From Pyrrhoderma lamaoense (Eukaryota; Basidiomycota; Agaricomycetes; Hymenochaetales; Hymenochaetaceae), in assembly GCA_002794735.1 (NCBI GenBank), contig NBAZ01000002.1, positions 310,001 through 374,000 on the forward strand: a DNA stretch of 64,000 bases. The letters are read 5' to 3'. Shown here one piece after another: positions 12,929 through 22,943 of the stretch (the first letter of the stretch is position 1; the number at the start of each line of letters is the position of its first letter). The notes beneath the pieces are model-generated. The model was not told the origin of the DNA, made no database searches, and saw only the letters and a program-made list of their open reading frames with translations. A program made the translations under genes and the position numbers.

Positions 12929-15848
12929 ATGTTTAACCTCGCCAACAGGACCGCAGATGCGGTCAAAACAGCCAAGCGCCTGGTGCGGACCATGGCCACT
13001 GCCGCCCCCGCATCGGCGATACCAAAGTGCCAATGAGCAGGCTTGAGCCTAATAACTTTATAAACTACCAGCGTATTGAAGACAATCTTCAGATCGTTCG
13101 CTCGAGGTTTGTCTCATTTTCTTTTCACTCCATCGTTGTCGAAAAGCGTGGCGCTGACGCCTCAATGACGCTAGGTTGAACCGTCCTCTGACGCTGTCAG
13201 AAAAGATTGTCTATGGGCATCTCGACGATCCCCATGGGCAAGAAATCACTCGTGGCACCAGCTACTTGAAGCTCCGACCAGACGTATGTACTTTTACCTA
13301 TCGAAATACACATTTCAGTTATGTCTGACCCTTATCTCGCTTACAGCGTGTAGCTTGCCAGGATGCAACTGCACAGGTAAGAAAATTCAACGGCAATTGG
13401 CCATGTTCTATTTATAAAAACATTTTTTCTTTCTTTTCATAGATGGCAATTCTACAATTTATGTCGTCTGGAATGGACACTGTAGCAGTGCCCTCTACGG
13501 TACATTGTGACCATCTCATCGAAGCTCAAGTCGGTGGAGTAGCGGATTTAACGCGTGCTATCAACATTAATAAGGAGGTCTACGACTTTTTGGCAACGGC
13601 AACGGCAAAAGTATGATTCAACTACTACTAACTTTAGATCTTCAAATTAACCTTTCATTGTTTATCAGTACGGTCTCGGTTTCTGGCGTCCTGGCTCTGG
13701 TATCATTCATCAAATTATCCTTGAAAACTATGCTTTCCCAGGTGGACTTATGATCGGAACGGACTCGCACACTCCTAATGCTGGCGGTCTGGGAATGGTT
13801 GCTTGCGGTGTCGGAGGTGCTGATGCGGTTGACGTGATGGCCGACATCCCTTGGGAACTCAAATGCCCAAAGGTTATTGGTGTTAATCTCACTGGCAAGA
13901 TTGGCGGTTGGACTACTCCAAAAGGTTGGTTTTATCAACAATAAACCTAATTTCGGAAGGGTCGTCATAGATTATTTACTGAAATACTTGTTTTATAGAT
14001 GTTATTCTTAAGGTTGCTGGAATTCTTACTGTCAAGGGTGGAACTGGTGCTATTGTTGAATACACTGGTCCTGGTGTCGAATCTCTTTCATGCACGGGTA
14101 TGGCAACAATTTGTAATATGGGTGCTGAAATTGGTGCAACTACTTCGCTTTTCCCCTTCAATCATCGTATGGTCGACTACTTGAATGCTACAAAGCGCTC
14201 TGATATTGCTGAATACGCTAAGGCTTTCGCTCACAACCTTCAACCCGACAAGGGTGCGGAGTATGACCAGGTTATTGAAATCGTACGTATTTTCTTTCGT
14301 CATACCTCGGAGGCAGTGCTTACAAATACATTCTTTAATTATCAGAACCTTTCGGAATTAGAGCCTCACATCAACGGACCGTTCACCCCGGATCTCGCTA
14401 CCCCGATCTCCAAGTTCGCTGAAGAGGTAAAGAAGAATGACTGGCCTCAAGAGCTTAAGGTTGGACTTATCGGTTCTTGCACTAACTCGTCGTACGAAGA
14501 TATGTCTCGCTCTGCATCAATTGCAAGGGAGGCTAAGTCACATGGTTTGGACGTCAAGAGCAGGTTCACGATTACCCCAGGTTCTGAACAGGTTCGTGCT
14601 ACGATCGAGCGTGACGGTCAAATCGGTATCTTCGAGGACGTCGGTGGTGTTGTTCTCGCCAATGCTTGCGGTCCTTGCATCGGTCAATGGGATCGTCAGG
14701 ATGTCAAGAAGGGTGAAAAGAACTCTAGTGAGTTTTAGATCATGGTTTAATCTTGAAGTTTTCGTTAATATAATCTTTTTTTTCTAGTTATCACTTCCTA
14801 CAACCGTAACTTCACCGGACGTAATGATGCTAACCCCGCCACTCACGCTTTTGTTGCTTCTCCGGATATTGTCACTGCTATGGTTTTCGCTGGCGACCTC
14901 ACCTTCAACCCCCTCACAGATACTCTCACGGGTGCTGATGGAAAGCCATTCAAGTTCTCGTCTCCAACTGGTAACGAACTTCCCCCGCGTGGCTATGACC
15001 CTGGTCAGAACACGTTCCAGCCTCCCCAGAAGACCGTGCAAGCGTTCAGGTAGCAATCGACCCCAACTCTAACCGTCTCCAGAAACTCGAGCCTTTTGAG
15101 CCTTGGGATGGCAAGACTCCTGAAGATCTTCCGATTTTGATTAAAGTTAAGGGCAAGTGCAGTAAGTAAATTTTCTAGGAATACATAATCGCTCGATTCT
15201 GACTGGCTCATTATAGCGACCGATCACATCTCCGCTGGTGGACCATGGCTCAAGTACCGTGGACATCTCCAAAACATCTCTCAAAACTGTCTTATTGGTG
15301 CGATCAACATTGAAAACGGTGAAGCTAACAAGGTCAAGAACCAGTTGACTGGTGAATACGGAGGAGTTCCTCAGGTCGCTGCCGAATACCGTGACAAGGG
15401 CATCAAATGGGTTGTCATCGGTGACCACAACTACGGTGAAGGATCTTCTCGTGAACACGCCGCTCTTGAGCCCCGTTATCTTGGAGGTCTTGCAATCATC
15501 ACTCGTTCTTTCGCACGTATCCATGAGACCAACTTAAAGAAGCAGGAATGCTTGCTCTTACTTTCGCTAACCCTGATGACTATGACCGCGTCCAGCCTGA
15601 TGATAAGGTTACAATTAAGGGCTTAGAGACCTTCTCTCCTGGAAAGAACTTGATAATGGTGTTGAAGCACAAGGATGGAAAGACTGAGGAGATTGAGCTT
15701 GCTCACTCCTTCAACGAAGGTCAGATCGAATGGTTCAAGGCTGGTTCCGCCCTCAACTTGGTTAGTACATCATTTTTTTTATACAAAGGAAATAATAAAA
15801 GCTAATCTGAACATTCCGTAGATGGCGAAGAGGGCAAAGAGCAACTAA
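12929..15848 (+). CDS. ACO1: Mitochondrial aconitase (aconitate hydratase)
   Basis: It isomerises citrate to isocitrate in the TCA cycle using a [4Fe-4S] cluster. The N terminus [20 protein letters not shown] is basic and amphipathic, as expected of a mitochondrial presequence. Core motifs seen are [51 protein letters not shown] (first cluster cysteine) and [12 protein letters not shown] (the other two cysteines). Also present are [22 protein letters not shown] and [17 protein letters not shown] swivel-domain sequences. At least seven short introns occur, and the final exon adds MAKRAKSN and the stop at 15848. The frame breaks three times: near 13025-13028, at the C-run 15024-15027, and near 15543-15546. 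Each needs one extra base. A functional gene with consensus deletions is far likelier than a triple-broken essential enzyme. Confidence 0.97.
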
Positions 15849-16496
15849 GTTTTTTCTTTACCTCATAAAGCATCTTTCTGTCTCCCTTGTTCACGAAATA
15901 ATGCATTCTCCTCAAGTTTCATTTTTTTCTCTCTCTCGCTTTCTTGTTTCCCTCTCTACACAATGTACTACTTAGAGCAAAGGAATACAACCTTTATCTA
16001 AACTAGATATATGCAGAAAAAAAAACATTGGAGTGTTCGTATGGAGGCACACGAATATACTGAGAAGATAAAAATTCGGAATGGAAATGAAACTTATAGG
16101 TTGATGATTGTAAATAAGTGCAAATAACATCTAGCAATCTATATGACGTAAGCTAATGTCTTTCATTTATTACGTAATCTTTGATCATTAACAGATAAAT
16201 CATAATGCAATATAATTAAATTATAAAACCATGTCTTTAACGGCCTTGCACTAAGATAAAGTCTCCATGCCTTTAACACCTGGCAAGACACGACGACGCA
16301 CTACTTGGACTGTGAGATGAATAACCAAGACCTCAAGAGACCACCTGAATTTGGTGAAGGGTTCGTTGTAGTGAGTTAACTTTTATTAAATCATTTTTGA
16401 TGTTACGAGGTCTTAAATTTTGGGGGGTGGAAAACGTGGTGTTGTGTAAGGATTTGTAGAAACGTCCTCGGGTGGAAACTTTGGAGAAGGAGAAGG
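15849..16496. other. Intergenic after aconitase
   Basis: Pyrimidine-rich 3' flank (15900-15960), an A8 run near 16017-16024, and AT-rich DNA. A gene-like hydrophilic segment begins only near 16,497. No RNA gene or element was recognised. Confidence 0.45.
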
Positions 16497-17828
16497 GTGG
16501 TGAGGATAGAGAAGGAAAGAGATAGAGAAAAAGAGATAGAGAAAGAAAGAGATAGAGAAAGAGAAAGAGAAGAGGGGCTTCTCTGCTGCTGTTGGGAAGA
16601 AGAAAGAGCCTTTGGAGACTTATTTTCTGGGAGTGACTTTAATACTGGTTCTTCGTCGTCATCATCATTAAAGCCAAAGAAGGGCTCGCGGAAAGACGGT
16701 GGAGGTGATGGTGGTAGGACTACTGGACCTGATGTATACAAGATATTTGGTCCTGATGCGCATAAGAACAGCGTAGGACCTGCTGCTGGTGTATCACGAC
16801 GGATTGCCGTACCTGCTCTCAATAAGAACTCAAGTGGTCCGGGAACTTCTCTTCGAAGTCCTAGGACACTTAACTCACTCAAAGGCACCTCAGAGACATC
16901 TTCGAATGAACGAAAGGAGCTGGTTCCTTTGCGTAGTCACGCTATTTTGAGGACAGGTAACTTAAATGCAGAATCAAGTAAAAGTACAACAACAACTCCT
17001 GTTCGTACAAAGATGCAGTCCCTCTTCAAATCGCCAATCCGCAAAGAATCTTCCCCAGAAGTGTTTCCAGTTCAACAATTGAAGACTCCGTCTTTAAACT
17101 TGGGTGCTACAAAGTCCAAGTTAAAACCGATGCCATCTCCAAAGTTCAACTTCGCGAACGTAAATCTGATGCACAAGTCTTCTTCAAACTTGGTTTCCGT
17201 GACTTCCTCTGAACTCCCAAAGCTTGACTTGGCGGAAGAAGATGATGAGGAGGGACGAGGGAGAAGATGGAGTTGAAGCGCGGTCTTATTGTCAGTCCCC
17301 AGAAAGCTAATGGGAGGATTCAGAAGTTCGTTCGGTAAGTTCGTTTCTCTTATATAATACTACGTTCATCTTTTAGTTGTTTTCTTATAAAAAGCTATTT
17401 TGTTGTAGTGGTGGACTGGCTGAACGTGCCAACAACAAATAAATCGTGCAAATACCTCTCTTGTACTCTGGAGAAAGGAATTTGAGGGCTTGGCTTCTCG
17501 TTCGACTAGACCTCGTCCTGATCTTCGTTTACGAGTCATAAACGTGATATCTATATCTCGGGACTCTTCTTCTCGCTCTAATAAGGCTGCTCCTTCACAT
17601 TCCATTTTAACTTTATGTCAAATAGTTGGAGAAGAAAACGAAGAGAATAGGTCACTCAAGGTCTCGTTCTTCTCTGCTGGCATACAACAACAACATCTTA
17701 GGACCACTACTCATCCCGAGTCGAATCTTATTAAGGGTACTGAAGTATCAGTTTGGAAGCCCTGGACAGAATGTGGTAGTGGCACGGAACGAGTGTTGTT
17801 TTGTTCTCGGTTTATCATTATGACGTGA
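16497..17828 (+). CDS. Unidentified protein with disordered N-terminal half and a compact C-terminal region
   Basis: The N-terminal 230 residues are low-complexity and basic. They begin with an Arg/Glu/Lys repeat encoded by a purine tract, and carry proline-directed serine sites such as KSPIRK, LRSPRTLNS and MPSPKFNF that look like kinase targets. After an intron at about 17334-17408 the protein reads RIQKFVRGGLAERA, then NRANTSLVLWRKEFEGLASR, PDLRLRVINVI and GTEVSVWKPWTEC, ending CSRFIIMT. This second part has the hydrophobic spacing of a folded domain. Two frame changes (about 17255-17265 and 17428-17430) each close with one added base. I do not recognise the family. The phospho-site-rich tail suggests a nuclear, cell-cycle-regulated protein, which is only inference. 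The true start could be downstream of the repeat. Confidence 0.55.
16502..16575 (+). repeat. Purine (GAGAAA/GATAGA) tandem tract
   Basis: Imperfect repeats of GAGATAGAGAAA type, all purine plus occasional T. Within the open frame they encode a Glu/Arg/Lys run; alternatively they belong to the 5' untranslated region. Confidence 0.7.
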
Positions 17829-18310
17829 ACCTTGAACTCAGATTCAGTTTTCTCCCTCTCTTCTGTTTACGATTTTTCTTTCTTTCTTCGGATATCATGT
17901 GCAATGTATCATGTCAGCAAGGCTTTATTATATCTACTCTATATCTTACTCTAAGTGTATTGTAGGACCAGCTAAGTGTTTGGCCGCTCGTAGTGAATTT
18001 ATAATGCATTTTCTAACTCGCCCAAGAAGTCCATTGCTACTACTCGGCCGAGCGCCTGGTCCATCTCTCTTACTATTTAGCTTCACTTTCTACTCTTACT
18101 CGAGGGTAGGGTTCGTTTATATGTCCCCCTGGTTTCTGATAGCTCAAACCTTTCGTCTAGTGGCATATAGCCACTGGACGCCATGCTTTCCTTATTATCT
18201 ACCCTTTATCTCGCGTTTTGCTATATAAGCCTCCAGACTTGAGACCGTAGTTAATCAAGATATCAATCCCCAGTTAATTCCCAGTGACCCCTCTCGGTCG
18301 CCATCTTTCT

Positions 18311-18324
18311 CCCCCCCCCCCCCC
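18311..18324 (+). repeat. C14 homopolymer
   Basis: Fourteen consecutive C bases, one of the longest mononucleotide runs in the window. Its length is unreliable if the consensus has homopolymer errors. Confidence 0.85.
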
Positions 18325-18391
18325 ACGACCCGAGTAGCTCTCTAATAGTCGCCTGTACACTTTATCTACTACTCTGTTGCTTTATTACGCT

Positions 18392-18439
18392 GCCCGGACG
18401 CGCCTGTAACGCTCTGACCGCACCGCAAGTCGTCCGGGC
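18392..18439. repeat. 9-bp inverted repeat, 30-nt spacer
   Basis: GCCCGGACG at 18392-18400 is the exact reverse complement of CGTCCGGGC at 18431-18439. This GC-rich stem stands out in an AT-rich flank. Function is unknown. Confidence 0.7.
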
Positions 18440-18936
18440 GGACTGAAATACATACACTTTTATCTCAAACTACAGCCTCGGTCGGGGCTCTGTTCTATAC
18501 GTTTCTACTACTTTTACTGGTCTGTGAAGTCTCAGCTCGTCCCAAGGTCTCTATCAGTCTCTACGCTCTGGCCAAGTTCTCGGCACTCCGGCCGAAGTCG
18601 AGTATCTCGCTTTTTAGCCCTCAAATCTGAGCCTGAGCATCGTGTCTGGTGTAGGCAGACTCTAAACCCCAAGTCCTCGCCACTAAATACGACACAAAGG
18701 TCAAATTCTGACCAAAACTTTAGTTTTCAGTATTAATGTCTACTTTTTATATAGTTTCACTCCGATTAAATTTCAGTGACTCGCGGATGAAGATAACATT
18801 TCTATATACCAAACCTCGGCTCAGATACACCGTAGAGAGCGCGAGTTATAGTTCAAGTAGTCCCAGATCATATATACATATGAGATAGTACAAAGTATCT
18901 CGTGTCTACTGACGTACTACGGCCTGGGTCTACCAC

Positions 18937-19990
18937 CTAAGCATCAAAGTAGTAAGCTATCAGTAATAATTTCTCGATAAATTCAAAAGAGACATCTATA
19001 CCTGTATTCATGTAGCTAGGAGGTAAGTCGTTCATCTGACTGTTTTGGTCTATCGTTCTCCTGTATTCAGGAAGTTCAGACGAGTCATCATAGCTCTGTA
19101 CATGGGGAGTCACGTATCCTTCAGCTCTCATTTGTTGAATTTCAACTTCGATTCTCTGGATAGCTGTCAGTATCCTCGTGATTTCTGGTGAATCGCTATC
19201 TTGGATATGGCTCGCCCGTTGTTCATCTTCGTTGATTGCGGTAGTCGCTAACATGGGCATCCACATAATTATTCCATCAAATCACTACTGAATATCTAAT
19301 ATTCAAGTTCTTACCATCGATCAGTGTAGAGCCCCATAATAGACTCAGACGGCGAGTCTCGAGGGCACTTCCATCAACAGCTATGTGGCTGGATGATTCT
19401 ACTTGTTGTTCTATCAATGGTCCCGAGACCCCGTGATTTGATGTTTTCTGTCCAGATGTTTCAAAGTCTCCCTCTTGTCTCTGTCCGGTCTGAGTGCTAG
19501 GGAGAGATCCCGAGTCAAGTTGAAGGGAGACACTGTTCCGTCAGGAAGTCTAGTTATCTGTGAGTTATCGGCGGATCTCCGTTTATGGAGTTTACGGTAT
19601 AATACCAGATGACAATACAAGCCACTGACAAGCCAATAAGCAGGGGTGGGAGAAGGATGGCGATAAATTTACTAGTGGAATGTTTGGTAAGGAGATTTGA
19701 AGGTTGTAATTCAGTTACAGATACAGAAGTAGTTTCTAAAAGGTAAAACATTGTCAAGGGTGATACTAAAAGTGTTGGAACATGTAACCACAAACCAGAG
19801 GTCACCGTAGAACTTGGCTCGGATAAGCTAGCGAGGGTAAATGAAGAAGTTGTCATTGAAGAATGTTGTGTATCAGTGGTCTTATCAGTCGATAATGGCC
19901 AAATAGTTATGCCTAGAATATCTACAGACGGGGTGATCGAGCTTTCTGTTATACTATTACTTCTCGGGTCTAACAGACGGTCAATGATGC
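18937..19990 (-). CDS. Single-pass membrane protein, Ser/Thr-rich ectodomain (tandem copy A)
   Basis: Reading right to left, the supported part begins about IIDRLLDPRSNSITESSITP. It is followed by a Ser/Thr-rich outer segment, then one transmembrane helix (LLPPLLIGLSVACIVIWYY) and a cytoplasmic tail. After an intron near 19268-19316 the tail contains IQRIEVEIQQMRAEGYV, a short amphipathic helix, and ELPEYRR plus DLPPSYMNTG, a Pro-rich end. This architecture is common among uncharacterised Agaricomycete surface proteins. No enzyme domain is seen. The N-terminal exon with a signal peptide could not be placed, so the right-hand limit is provisional. It is clearly paralogous to the gene at 20.9-22.2 kb. 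A role as a cell-wall or surface sensor is inference from topology only. Confidence 0.6.
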
Positions 19991-20224
19991 TTTTATATTA
20001 TATAGTCGCATCCAATGCGTCATCTATTTTCGCATCGGATTTTTCAAACCTGATCCTCGTTGGAGTAGTTAAAGTCGAAAAGAAATCCTTATTAATATAC
20101 TGAAAACGAGACTGACTCTTCTTAGATTCCTCACCCCGATAGGCTCATCAGCTCCGCAATACCTTGTGCACATCATTCAAACTAGCAAACTTCGAATCAC
20201 CGTAGTGTGTCTGTAGAGGGAGTA

Positions 20225-20345
20225 ACAAAGGCATATGGAAGAAGTGAATGAGTTGTCGTCTTTATACCAGTGGAAATTTGATGCTATGATATCAATTTAC
20301 ATCAAAAAAATAATGTTACCGTATGTCACGCCTTAAGTCGGAAAT
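20225..20345 (-). repeat. Duplicated 5' flank of copy A
   Basis: The stretch with TTTATACCAGTGGAAATTTG and GCTATGATATCA resembles that near 22395-22510 (TATATATCAGTGGGTGACTTG, ACTATGATATAA) in order and spacing. The duplication of the membrane-protein gene therefore included its promoter side. Confidence 0.55.
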
Positions 20346-20924
20346 CTAGCATCAAAGGATCGACCTAGGTGGCAAATTAATCTTTTTTAAAGGCTCAAAA
20401 TCATAGCTCCCTGATCAGTGATCTCTATGACAACTTGATTCTGTACTTCGATCGTAGGCATGCGCATTGTTATGGTATCCTATCTGATCTCAGTCGTTAA
20501 TCAAAACAGAGTTGAGTCTGGTCGAGCTTCTTCATAAGATATCATTTTTCCAGCTGGTATTTGTTTATCGTCATATCGTGATTCTGGTATTTGTAATAAC
20601 TTAATTTCATTGCTTTTCACTACTTACTTTTCGGAACTGTTAGAGAACAAGCTATCGTTAAAAAAATTCATTTTTGATAACCCAACTTTGTTAAGTAAAG
20701 AGCTTTGACATGTGAACTTACTTGAAAGCGATTAAGCACTAATTATGCGTTTTTTACAGTATCCACTCAATATACCTATGTACAATGAGATAGCACCGCA
20801 GTGACTTCTAGTCGGAAATGGGTTACTCCTTGAGACTTCTTATAGAGCAGTGATTATGGATGTACTACCTCCGTAGTATATGGCCTGAATATGGAATTGA
20901 TAGATAAGTATCACCAATAGCTTA

Positions 20925-22237
20925 CTAACGAATTCGAAAGAGTATACCTATTTCTCCGTAGCTAGGAGGTGCTCATCTACCTGACTGTTTGTATCTATAG
21001 AATATCCGTATCCAGGAGACGAACCATGGTTCTGTACATTTCAGCCCTCATTTGTCGAATCTCAACCTCGAGTCTCTGGATAGCCGTCATTTGTTCCATC
21101 AATATCCTTGTAACTTCTAGTGGTTCATTACGTTGATCAGGGTTGACATGTCGATCATTTTCATTGTTTGTAGTAGTTGCTACGAGAGCACCTGAATATG
21201 CATTAGATCAACAATAAACATCTAACATCGAAGTCTTACCTTCAGTTAATGAGGTACCACTTTGTGGACTCGGGCGGTGTGTACTTTTGTTAGATGAGTT
21301 CAAGTTCATCGTATTCTCTTCCCTCTCAAGGGCACTTCCATCAACAGATTCTTGGCTTGACATTTCCACCTGTTGTTCTGTCAGCAAATCAGTAGCCAAG
21401 CTATCTGACGTGCCAAGTCTTTCTACATTAAAGCCTCCGCTTGCATGGCTCCGATGGTGTTGCGTCTGGGTCTGAATATGCTGGGACTGTGTATGTTGGG
21501 CTCGGATAATAGGAGAGATCTTCTGAGGCAAGTTAGAGGAAAAGACTGCTTCGATGGGAGGCCTAGTGTCTCGAGGTTTAGAAGTAGAGCTCCGTTTGAC
21601 ATATTTACTATATAATAGCCAGATGACTATGCAAACCACGGACAAGCCAATAATCAAGGGTGGAAGAAGTTTTTTTAAGGTATTATTAGTATTATGCTCC
21701 ACCAAAGAGCTTGAAGTGATAGCTTCATTCAAAGTAGATGTATGTTAGAGATGATACTAACAATATAGTAGTAATCCGAAACATACTAAAGGTAGGGCTC
21801 AACGTGGATGACACGAGCAAGCTTTCAGTTGAGAGACCGCCTATCAGTGGATCACTCGCTTGTGTTGCTGATAGTGAAGTGGAACTCGCTTTTGTTTTAT
21901 CGAAACTCGTTGATGGTGAGCTCGTTGATAATGAAGAGGTGGAGCTCGTTGATGGTGAACTCGTTGATGATGAAGTGAAAGTCGGTGGTGATGAAGAGGT
22001 GAAACTCGTAAAGGAACTCGTAAAGGAACTCGTAAAGGAACTCGTAGAGGTGGAGCTCGCTTGTGCTAATGCTAGTGGGGTGGAAGGTGAGCGTAACACT
22101 GAAGCCACTGAAGAGAACTCAGATGGGATTCCTGAGGTACCTGGTATTACTTGAACTAGATATATTTTCGTATGAGGTGTAGTTGCGTCCATTGTGTCAC
22201 TTATTGTTACACTTGATTCCTCCGACTCAATTCCCAA
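20925..22237 (-). CDS. Single-pass membrane protein, Ser/Thr-rich ectodomain (tandem copy B)
   Basis: Paralogue of copy A in the same orientation. It has an N-terminal segment with TISDTMDATTPHTKIYLVQV, then a long Ser/Thr mucin-like region (repeated TSSF, then TSSPSTSSTSSLSTSS). One intron is followed by a transmembrane helix (KKLLPPLIIGLSVVCIVIWLL) and a basic stop-transfer YSKYVKRSS. The tail is rich in Gln/His/Ser, and a last exon gives MTAIQRLEVEIRQMRAE and PPSYGEIGILF-like sequence matching copy A. Two frame changes near 21036-21042 and 20968-20972 again need one added base each. The first Met is uncertain because the frame is open upstream without an ATG. The ectodomain is far longer in Ser/Thr repeats than in copy A. 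Confidence 0.6.
22003..22050 (+). repeat. Four copies of a 12-bp tandem repeat (AACTCGTAAAGG-type)
   Basis: The unit repeats four times, the last copy diverged. On the minus strand it encodes the repeated T-S-S-F of the copy B ectodomain, so repeat number probably varies between strains. Confidence 0.85.
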
Positions 22238-22943
22238 AAGTAAAAGTGAAGCCTTAAGAGTAAAATCTGTTAAAAAGCTGAGATCAGTTCTTTTGCTTTC
22301 TCACCCTTTTAGATTTATCGATTTCGTGGACACACATTATTTGCTCTAGCATACTTTGAGTTCTTGTAGTCGATTAGTAGAGGGAGAAGTAAGAGGATTT
22401 GGGTGAAGCGAATGGGATGTTGTCTATATATCAGTGGGTGACTTGATACTATGATATAAGATCTTTAGAAGGTCGTTACTATCATGATGTGTCCAACATA
22501 AAGTCAGGAAGCTATGGTCTTGAGTTTAGCCCCAAGGAAAACTGTTGTCTTCCAAGAGCTCAGATCACCAGCTACTGATCCCCGACTATCCATATCCATG
22601 ACATTTGATTCCGCGCCGAAAGTTGTATAAATAGCCGTTGTACTATACCGCTGGTGCCTCGGTGATTCTACAAGACGACTTGTAATATAATAATAATTAT
22701 TATTATATATTCTTTTTTGTATATCCTTTGACACGTGATCCAAATACCCCACAATGAAGCACCCGAACTCTACAGCAACCTGGACTAAACTTTGTTTTGT
22801 TTTCATTGGCATGGCTTCATTCACTCCTCCTTATCCCCCATGCGACCCAACTGATAGAAATGGGTCTGTTGTTTCCTATCATTGATGTGTAATGTCAGAT
22901 CTAACGCGTAGTTTGATTAGATTCTCGTCAGTGAACTCTCCCA
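22238..22943. other. Intergenic between copy B and the DUF89 gene
   Basis: Contains the 5' flank of copy B, resembling that of copy A, and an AT-rich ATAATAATAATT stretch near 22686-22706. A minus frame at 22504-22824 has no recognisable content and is not called. Confidence 0.45.

Larger units (their letters stand above)
17829..18936. other. Pyrimidine-rich gene-free stretch, possibly an old solo LTR
   Basis: The stretch is C/T-rich on the plus strand. It has a TATA-like TATATAAG near 18222, a C14 run, and a 9-bp inverted repeat GCCCGGACG/CGTCCGGGC. The promoter-like layout resembles LTRs, but I could not identify matching ends, a target-site duplication, a primer-binding site or any polymerase coding, so this is only a suggestion. 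Confidence 0.3.

Noticed and set aside
22504..22824. Minus-strand 106-codon frame as a gene
   Set aside because: It has no motif, overlaps the duplicated promoter side of copy B, and has ordinary chance length for this base content.
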